Of a stretch of 6,338 bases of DNA, positions 1 through 5,318 are shown in pieces. The DNA is from Candidatus Aerophobota bacterium. GTDB lineage: Bacteria; Aerophobota; Aerophobia; Aerophobales; B3-G15. How positions within the stretch are numbered: position 1 is the stretch's first letter; each line of letters starts with the position of its first letter. The notes under the pieces are model-generated. The model ran no database searches and was not told the DNA's origin. It saw only the letters and a list, made by a program, of their open reading frames with translations. A program made the translations under genes and the position numbers. Location of the stretch: positions 1 to 6,338 of the forward strand of contig JAUWJM010000096.1 in NCBI GenBank assembly GCA_030607715.1. The letters run 5' to 3'.

Positions 1-78
1 CTTAAATAAAAGCTGTCCCAGGCTGCCTAAAAAGGCACAAAAAAGTACTACGCATATAGTCCAGGGTTGAGTGTTCAT
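1..78 (-). CDS. EamA/DMT-family small membrane transporter (ArnE-like), N-terminal fragment cut by window edge
   Basis: Only the first 26 codons are present; the gene runs off the left edge. The fragment starts MNTQPWTICVV and continues as one hydrophobic helix ending in GSLGQLLFK. A first helix ending in G-x-L-G-Q-L-x-x-K is the usual opening of small drug/metabolite transporters and of ArnE/ArnF-like flippases for undecaprenyl-phosphate aminoarabinose. The start is ATG, nine bases after a purine-rich AAAAGGGGG, and no other ATG, GTG or TTG lies in frame between it and the preceding gene's stop. It follows the GT-C glycosyltransferase by 57 bases in the same frame. By inference it moves a polyprenyl-phosphate sugar across the inner membrane for that enzyme. 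A general EamA metabolite exporter is the alternative; the total length (about 110 or about 290 residues) would separate the two. Confidence 0.72.
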   Translation of the reverse strand, partial: MNTQPWTICVVLFCAFLGSLGQLLFK

Positions 79-87
79 AGTAATAGT

Positions 88-96
88 CCCCCTTTT
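88..96 (-). promoter_or_regulatory. Ribosome binding site of the DMT transporter gene
   Basis: The minus strand reads AAAAGGGGG, with nine bases before the ATG at 78. The spacing and purine content fit a Shine-Dalgarno site. It supports separate initiation of this gene rather than readthrough from the upstream glycosyltransferase. Confidence 0.55.
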
Positions 97-135
97 CCCA
101 ACCGTCGCTTTCCTACCTTTTATAATTCGTCCATA

Positions 136-1371
136 TTATCTTTGGCGGTATTTCTGCTTGAAAAAAAGTTGCTTGATAATCCAATAGATCAGAAAGAAGG
201 AAACCGCCGAAAATATACTGCGAGAAATGCCGACAAGTATCCCGGCTGGATAGTAATGACTTATAATGTCATACGGACTTGGCAAGTTATTAAGAAAACT
301 CAGATTTAGGGGAGAAAATAAATCCCAGGATAAAGATTTTCGCCAATTAAATGTGTAAACAAAAAAACAGATGACCAGCACCCAATAAAGGAACCTCAAT
401 GCCTTACTCTCCACAACGAGAAGAATCAGTAACGGCATTACCCAGACAAACCACTGAGGATGGAATAAGGAGGTCGCATACAACCACAGACAGATAATTA
501 AGTTAGTTTGCCATAACCTTTTAAATGAATCTTCGCTCTCTTTTGTTTGACTATAAAAATAAGTAAATATCAGAATTAAGGCATATCCCACCACAAACAC
601 ATAGACTGTATCAAAAGCGCCTAGAGAAAAACGAAAATTCAAGAACATCTGATTATATCTGGTGGTAATAACATTATCCTTAAAGCCAGGAGCTCCTAAA
701 TATGGATACATAAGGACCAGATAGGGAACCGTACCCAAAAGTAGAAAGGTAAGTTTCTTTACTTTGGTCTTCCCTAAAAGAATAATAGCGGGAATGAGAA
801 AAAAAAACGGAAAATTCTTCAAAGCTGCTCCTATTCCTAACCAAAAAAAAGAGCTGGCTAGTTTATTTTTCACTATATAATATAAACTCAATACCACGAA
901 AAAAGTTGGAACAACATCAAACTGCCCCTGAAAATAAGAGGTAAAAATTACCACTGGATTTAACATCCACAGTCTAAAAGCTAATAATCTCTTTTTACCA
1001 TCCTTGATTAATTTAAGCAGTAAAAAAGCAACTCCCAGGTCAAAAATTAAATAGTAGCTTTTTAAAAGAAAAAGATACCAAAAGAGATGGGGACCTTGAG
1101 TCCAGGATATCGCAGGACTCAGACCATCTGCGTACAGAGGCATAACTGGCTTAAATAAGAGCTGGAAAAAACTCATAGTATAATACAATAAAGGAGGATG
1201 ACGCATTTCTCCAGCAATGAGATATCCTTGATAGGTTAAGAAGTGGGCAGTCCAATTCATGTGCAACAGATCTCCATGTAAAGTAATAGACATAAAGATT
1301 AACCGAAGAAGAAGTCCTATTACAATCCACTTCATATACGAGAACCTGTGCTCTTGCAGAAATAATTTCAT
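136..1371 (-). CDS. GT-C superfamily multi-pass membrane glycosyltransferase (GT87/PIG-M-like)
   Basis: This 411-residue protein is almost wholly hydrophobic, with about ten membrane helices. GT-C enzymes transfer a sugar from a polyprenyl-phosphate (sometimes polyprenyl-diphosphate) donor to an acceptor on the outer face of the inner membrane. Visible family signs are an acidic residue in the first outer loop (D34, in HGDLLHMNW), HPPLLYY at 58-64, LNP...FQGQFD at 137-152, a following helix pair with an AALKNFPFF turn near 182-190, and HPQW at 304-307. The FQGQFD and HPQW pattern is shared by ALG6/ALG8, PIG-M and bacterial GT87/DUF2029 proteins; D34 is the likely catalytic base by analogy. 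The start ATG directly abuts the flippase stop (TAAATG), with a weak GGGA 9 bases upstream, so translation is probably coupled. Met13 is a possible later start. The sugar and acceptor are unknown. Confidence 0.82.
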   Translation of the reverse strand: MKLFLQEHRFSYMKWIVIGLLLRLIFMSITLHGDLLHMNWTAHFLTYQGYLIAGEMRHPPLLYYTMSFFQLLFKPVMPLYADGLSPAISWTQGPHLFWYLFLLKSYYLIFDLGVAFLLLKLIKDGKKRLLAFRLWMLNPVVIFTSYFQGQFDVVPTFFVVLSLYYIVKNKLASSFFWLGIGAALKNFPFFFLIPAIILLGKTKVKKLTFLLLGTVPYLVLMYPYLGAPGFKDNVITTRYNQMFLNFRFSLGAFDTVYVFVVGYALILIFTYFYSQTKESEDSFKRLWQTNLIICLWLYATSLFHPQWFVWVMPLLILLVVESKALRFLYWVLVICFFVYTFNWRKSLSWDLFSPLNLSFLNNLPSPYDIISHYYPAGILVGISRSIFSAVSFFLIYWIIKQLFFKQKYRQR

Positions 1372-2643
1372 TTATCTTTTCCCGGAATCGTTTTTGCAAG
1401 ATAAAGAGAACTCTCTACTCGCAGCAAAGACATAGTAGCTATTGATAAAAAATAGAAATAGACTCACTATCAAGAGACTTAAGATTACCTGGGTGAGAGT
1501 CTGGTGAAATAGGATAATCAAGACTACTTCCAAGACTGTGGCCATAATTAAAGTCTTCACAAATTCTAACCTGTGAATAGAGAGCTGATACATAAGGAGA
1601 ATGTTAGTCAAAGAAAAGAAATACATAGCCAGTCCAAAGAGTCCTATTAGAGGAATAGTGGCCAGGTATTCCTTTCCAAATATAACTTTTACTACGAAGG
1701 AAGGAATGGCAAAATATCCCAGCGTTGCTCCGCCACAGAGTAATGCTGTATAAAAAAGGCTTCTCCGTAATACAGAGATTGTGTCCTGCTTCAAAGAGTG
1801 AAGTTCCGAGGTCCTAGGAAACATCACTATTCCAATAGCTCCGGGCAAATAAATGATGATCTTGGACACAATAGAGGCAGCGGAATAATATCCCGCTTCA
1901 GAAGAGGCAAAGAAACGCTTTACCAGCACCACATCTATGTTAGTAAGTAAGGTAAAACAGAGGATGGTTATTAAGACAGGTAAGCAGTATCTATATATTT
2001 CGGAAAAATTGACATCATCATCTATGTTACTCTGACGAAACAAAAAAGCTAAAGGAACAATGGCAATTACTAATCCTGCCAAAAAAGAAATGGTAAAAGC
2101 TGAAAGTGCTCCACTTACTCCCAATCCAGCATAGACTAGTAATATACCTATAAGTAACTTCGAGAAAGACTGGACCACCAAATTTGTTCCGAACTGCCCA
2201 AATCTTTGTAGGCCCTGTAATATACCGAGCGGTGAAGGTAGGACGAAAGCGAAAGATAATGATACTCCCATTATAATCACTGGTATGGTAGAAGAGATTT
2301 TCAAAAATGAAGCGATATACGGGCTGCCCAAAACGAAAATAACAAATACACCTATCCCTGTCAGGGATAGTCTTTTCAGTGAGACAGACAGCAATAGCTT
2401 TATTTTGCCGTATTTGTTTTGAGCTCTAAAATGTGAAGTATATTTAGCAATGGCTGTTTGAATGGTTGTTGCCGGAATAGAAACAATAAAGAAGATAGAT
2501 ATCAGGGATGCCAAAACTCCATAATTAGAAGGACCGAGGCTTCTGCTCATGAATACATGAAACAAGTAGTTAGCAATATTAGTAACCGTGGAAGCTATAA
2601 ACACAACGCTAATTTGTTTGGTTAGACGATCAAGTAAGGGCAA
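1372..2643 (-). CDS. Wzx-like polysaccharide/lipid-linked oligosaccharide flippase (MOP superfamily)
   Basis: This 423-residue protein has roughly 12 membrane helices and the usual length for Wzx/RfbX-type flippases (about 400-480). Such proteins move undecaprenyl-diphosphate-linked oligosaccharides from the cytoplasmic to the outer face of the inner membrane. Family signs are an amphipathic N-terminus, SRSLGPSNYGVLASL at 33-47, the ILQGLQRFG loop at 141-149, TNIDVVLVKRFF then SEAGYYSAAS at 234-257, a conserved FP near 275 and FGKEY at 322-326. The first half matches the polysaccharide biosynthesis protein domain (PF01943 type). The start is a TTG: no ATG lies in frame before residue 32, which is past the first helix, and a GAGGAG sits 11 bases upstream. 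The gene follows the GT2 gene by 39 bases and abuts the GT-C gene. The short Lys/Arg-rich tail should be cytoplasmic. The substrate is unknown. Confidence 0.88.
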   Translation of the reverse strand: MPLLDRLTKQISVVFIASTVTNIANYLFHVFMSRSLGPSNYGVLASLISIFFIVSIPATTIQTAIAKYTSHFRAQNKYGKIKLLLSVSLKRLSLTGIGVFVIFVLGSPYIASFLKISSTIPVIIMGVSLSFAFVLPSPLGILQGLQRFGQFGTNLVVQSFSKLLIGILLVYAGLGVSGALSAFTISFLAGLVIAIVPLAFLFRQSNIDDDVNFSEIYRYCLPVLITILCFTLLTNIDVVLVKRFFASSEAGYYSAASIVSKIIIYLPGAIGIVMFPRTSELHSLKQDTISVLRRSLFYTALLCGGATLGYFAIPSFVVKVIFGKEYLATIPLIGLFGLAMYFFSLTNILLMYQLSIHRLEFVKTLIMATVLEVVLIILFHQTLTQVILSLLIVSLFLFFINSYYVFAASREFSLSCKNDSGKR

Positions 2644-2654
2644 GGGATATGTTT

Positions 2655-2660
2655 CTCCTC
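2655..2660 (-). promoter_or_regulatory. Strong ribosome binding site that decides a TTG start for the flippase
   Basis: The minus strand reads GAGGAG, 11 bases before TTG at 2643. The in-frame codons between them are GAA-ACA-TAT-CCC-TTG, so no ATG or GTG competes. The site supports initiation at the rare TTG codon, which would give the protein the MPLLDRLTKQ start typical of this family. Confidence 0.6.
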
Positions 2661-2682
2661 AAAACTGGCACTTCTTTTCCTT

Positions 2683-3612
2683 CTACTCAAGAACTGTCTT
2701 GATAATATAATCCTCATCAGTTTTATTTCTCGTTGCAACTATCATCTCACCTATTAGCCCCGTAGAGATAATTTGAAATCCAATTACTATTAAAAGCACT
2801 CCTAAAAGAAGTAAGGGTCTATCGCCAATACCCTCTCCTAAAAGCTTTATAACAAAAAGATAAATATTTATTATCAGCCCTATTAAAAAAAGTAATACTC
2901 CAACGGCACCAAATAGGTGGAGAGGTCTTTTAGCATACCTAGTGAGAAACATTACGGTAAGTAAGTATGTAAATCCCCAGAAAAGCCTTTCTAAGCCGTA
3001 TTTAGAGCCTCCTCCTCCTCTTGGATGATGTTTTACCTTAATTTCACCAATTTTGTAGCCTTTCCAGTGAGCAAGAACAGGGATATAGCGGTGGAGTTCA
3101 CCGTAAATATTGATATCTTCTATAACCTCCTTTTTGTAAACTTTAAATCCACAATTAAAGTCATGAATTTTAATTCTGGTTAGAATGGAGGTGAGATAAT
3201 TGAATAATTTTGAGGGAAAAGTTTTTGAAAAAGGGTCTTTCCTTTTAAACCTCCACCCGGAGACCATATCATATCCTTCATCCAATTTTTTGATGAAATT
3301 TGGAATTTCTCGGGGGTCATCCTGAAGATCTGCATCCATAGTGATAACTATCTTCCCTTTTGCATACTTAAACCCCGCGGATAGCGCCGCTGACTTGCCA
3401 AAATTTCTTCTGAACTGAATAATCTTGACGGTTTTATCATTATTATGAAAATTCTCTAAAATAGAGAAAGAATTATCTGTACTTCCATCATCTACAAAAA
3501 TTAGCTCGTATTCCTTATTAAGCTTCTCCATCACCGGCTTTAATAGTGAATAAAGTGAATTAAGATTTGCTTTCTCGTTAAAAAGAGGAATTACTATTGA
3601 CAATTCTTTCAT
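2683..3612 (-). CDS. GT2 polyprenyl-phosphate sugar synthase (DPM1/GtrB/ArnC type) with two C-terminal membrane helices
   Basis: This 309-residue enzyme is predicted to transfer a sugar from a nucleotide donor to polyprenyl phosphate on the cytoplasmic face. The GT-A fold is clear: SIVIPLFNE at 5-13, FVDDGSTDNS at 39-48, RRNFGKSAAL at 68-77, and metal-binding DADLQDDP at 93-100 (DxD at 93-95). Family marks of the DPM1/GtrB group follow: SGWR at 118-121, HDFNCGFKVY at 150-159, ELHRYIP at 172-178 and HHPRGGGGSKYG at 195-206. Two membrane helices lie near 234-258 and 267-292, as in GtrB and ArnC, ending in a short cytoplasmic tail. Length is normal. The ATG is preceded by AGGATAGG, nine bases upstream. 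The sugar (glucose, mannose, galactose or modified) cannot be read from sequence. Its product is the likely donor for the GT-C enzyme two genes downstream. Confidence 0.92.
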   Translation of the reverse strand: MKELSIVIPLFNEKANLNSLYSLLKPVMEKLNKEYELIFVDDGSTDNSFSILENFHNNDKTVKIIQFRRNFGKSAALSAGFKYAKGKIVITMDADLQDDPREIPNFIKKLDEGYDMVSGWRFKRKDPFSKTFPSKLFNYLTSILTRIKIHDFNCGFKVYKKEVIEDINIYGELHRYIPVLAHWKGYKIGEIKVKHHPRGGGGSKYGLERLFWGFTYLLTVMFLTRYAKRPLHLFGAVGVLLFLIGLIINIYLFVIKLLGEGIGDRPLLLLGVLLIVIGFQIISTGLIGEMIVATRNKTDEDYIIKTVLE

Positions 3613-3640
3613 CTTAGTTTGCCTATCCTAACTTTTTAGT

Positions 3641-3657
3641 ATTAAAGAACCTTTAAT
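3641..3657 (-). repeat. Small perfect inverted repeat between the secreted and glycan genes
   Basis: ATTAAAG and CTTTAAT form a seven-base perfect stem around a three-base loop, in the 59-base gap between the propeller gene and the GT2 gene. Only one pair in the stem is G-C and no T-run follows on the minus strand, so it is a poor intrinsic terminator. It could be a weak mRNA hairpin, an operator half-site pair, or chance in AT-rich DNA. I found no convincing -35/-10 promoter beside it. Confidence 0.3.
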
Positions 3658-3671
3658 TCTTTTAGCGACCA

Positions 3672-5318
3672 TTAATAAAGATTCCAGTTTGCAATCTCTT
3701 TTTGGTAGTTTATATCCTCCCATGGCGAAGGTTTCTTTAATGGATTATAATCTATATTAGTGTGAATATATACTTTGTTCCCATCACCGATAAGATATTC
3801 CTCCCTGTAGTCTCCTATAATATCACAAACAAAGAGATTGAGATTGAAGTTATAAGCAAAGAAGTCTAATTTATTTATTTCTTTTTCTCTCGAATAAACT
3901 TTATTACCATATCCATCAATTATAAAATTATCCCCTAAAACTTCTTTTGTTTCGGCTCCTGTCCAACTAATTAAGGTAGCTTCCTGTATAGTAATACCAC
4001 TTTTTTTCCAGATAAGGTTTCCACTCCTGCCATCAACAAGAGCTATCTTATAAGGAGGCCTATCGGACTTTTCAGTGAATAATATTTCTTTGCCCGGGTT
4101 ATTCCTTAATATATCCCCTACCTTAACCCTGTGAACATGATAACCATTATCTATATAACTACTCTTCTCCCATATAACTTTTCCTGTGGTTCCCTGGTAA
4201 AGACCTATTAATGGTCCTTCCCAACCAATAATTATTTCCTTACCCGACAAATCAGGTATTAAATCATCAATAACGATACTATCAGCATGAGTTACCCGGG
4301 ATCCAGGGTTAATTCTATATTTTACGCTACCATCGCTCTCCAGAATAACTCTACCAAGAACCACCTCATCTTTGCCATCATCATCAATATCTCCTGGTTG
4401 AGGATAATGAGCCACTTCCAGATTCGGATTTTTACTATTCCATTTCCATAAAAGAATTAAGTTATTAGTATATGCTCTTAACTGGTATCCGCAATCCTCC
4501 CCTATATTTATCAAAATATCCTGAGGAATATCTCTTCCTCGAAAGTTAGCAATAGCCAATTTATGAAATCGCTCTGGCATTTCAACTCTCTTCTTTATCT
4601 CTCCCGTTGCTCCATCTAATATGGCTAAGTAATAACCATTATCAAGATAATACTGACAAATTACTTCATTTTTACTATCCCCATCTATATCCCATATTGC
4701 TGTAGGTGTGGGATCGTGTTCTACATTATAGTGTAGAGGACCATCGGGGCTATTAGGATAAACCTCCCACATAAGTAAACCCTCATTATTATAAGTCTTC
4801 TTATATTCATCCCATTTGCTAAAAAGAAAATCAATATCTCCATCATTATCTAAGTCTCCAAAATGTACATCACCTCCATAATGATTTATGGTTAAAACAA
4901 TATCGGACTTTTTAGAATCAATTTTTACCTTAGCTTTATTAGAGTCCCTGCTTTCTTTCCCGAAGCTATCCACTGCACGGACAATATAATAATAAGTCTC
5001 ATTCTCCCTCAATCCTTTATCTATATAGGAAGTAGTATTTATTAAGCTTTTATTAATCTTTTTATACTCAACCTTGGATACAAGAGAACGATAAACATTA
5101 TAACCTAAAAGATGAGCATTGCCATCATATCTCCAGTTTAAAATGACCTCACAATTACCCGTTGATAGAGCATATAGCCACTTTGGATTTGAGATTAATT
5201 TTTCTGTATTTACATTTGCATGGGCATCTCCGACTAGCCCATAAAATAAAACAATGCACAATAAAAGCTTTAATATTTCTTTCCAATTTTTATCTACCGA
5301 CCCTCTCATCTTTCTCAT
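3672..5318 (-). CDS. Secreted fibronectin-III plus calcium-loop beta-propeller protein, divergent PL11 rhamnogalacturonan-lyase-like
   Basis: This 548-residue exported protein has a basic N-terminus, a hydrophobic core at 15-30 and an AHA cleavage site after residue 34. Residues 45-133 look like a fibronectin-III domain (ILNWRYDG, GYNVYRS, TYYYIVRAVDSFG). The rest is a beta-propeller with D-x-D-x-D(G) calcium loops at 155-163, 210-218 and 310-318, plus AILDGATGEI at 232-241, IANFRGRDIPQD at 256-267, VAHYPQPGDIDDDGKDE at 302-318, THADS at 343-347, HRVKVGDI...PGKEI at 396-412 and CDIIGDYREEYLI at 498-510. This order, with an Ig-like front and a final 'D-x-x-G-D-x-R-E-E' blade, is that of PL11 rhamnogalacturonan lyases and related FG-GAP-like propellers. 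Catalysis is not shown; it may be a non-enzymatic binding protein. The start ATG overlaps the protease stop (ATGA) and lacks its own clear ribosome site, suggesting coupling; Met4 is an alternative. Confidence 0.7.
   Translation of the reverse strand: MRKMRGSVDKNWKEILKLLLCIVLFYGLVGDAHANVNTEKLISNPKWLYALSTGNCEVILNWRYDGNAHLLGYNVYRSLVSKVEYKKINKSLINTTSYIDKGLRENETYYYIVRAVDSFGKESRDSNKAKVKIDSKKSDIVLTINHYGGDVHFGDLDNDGDIDFLFSKWDEYKKTYNNEGLLMWEVYPNSPDGPLHYNVEHDPTPTAIWDIDGDSKNEVICQYYLDNGYYLAILDGATGEIKKRVEMPERFHKLAIANFRGRDIPQDILINIGEDCGYQLRAYTNNLILLWKWNSKNPNLEVAHYPQPGDIDDDGKDEVVLGRVILESDGSVKYRINPGSRVTHADSIVIDDLIPDLSGKEIIIGWEGPLIGLYQGTTGKVIWEKSSYIDNGYHVHRVKVGDILRNNPGKEILFTEKSDRPPYKIALVDGRSGNLIWKKSGITIQEATLISWTGAETKEVLGDNFIIDGYGNKVYSREKEINKLDFFAYNFNLNLFVCDIIGDYREEYLIGDGNKVYIHTNIDYNPLKKPSPWEDINYQKEIANWNLY
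5315..5318 (-). other. ATGA stop/start overlap between protease and propeller genes
   Basis: The minus-strand bases are ATGA: the ATG opens the propeller gene and the TGA closes the protease gene. No Shine-Dalgarno-like purine run lies at the usual distance upstream (the nearest, GGGG, is about 18 bases away). This fits reinitiation by the same ribosome and expression of both exported proteins from one message. Confidence 0.7.

Noticed and set aside
67..309. Plus-strand open frame of 80 codons
   Set aside because: It lies antisense to the end of the GT-C gene and the DMT start. It has low complexity with no recognisable domain, and the minus-strand frames are clearly coding.
1151..1399. Minus-strand open frame of 82 codons at the GT-C/flippase junction
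   Set aside because: It is another frame of the GT-C N-terminus, with a composition unlike a membrane or soluble protein; both real genes fill this span.
3613..3671. Terminator or promoter separating the secreted genes from the glycan genes
   Set aside because: The only hairpin is AT-rich with no T-run after it, and no paired -35/-10 boxes with normal spacing were seen; kept only as a weak inverted repeat.
5256..5267. Possible lipobox (LLLC) in the propeller protein's signal peptide
   Set aside because: The residue before the cysteine is leucine rather than Gly, Ala or Ser, and the cysteine sits inside the hydrophobic core with a better AHA site 13 residues later.
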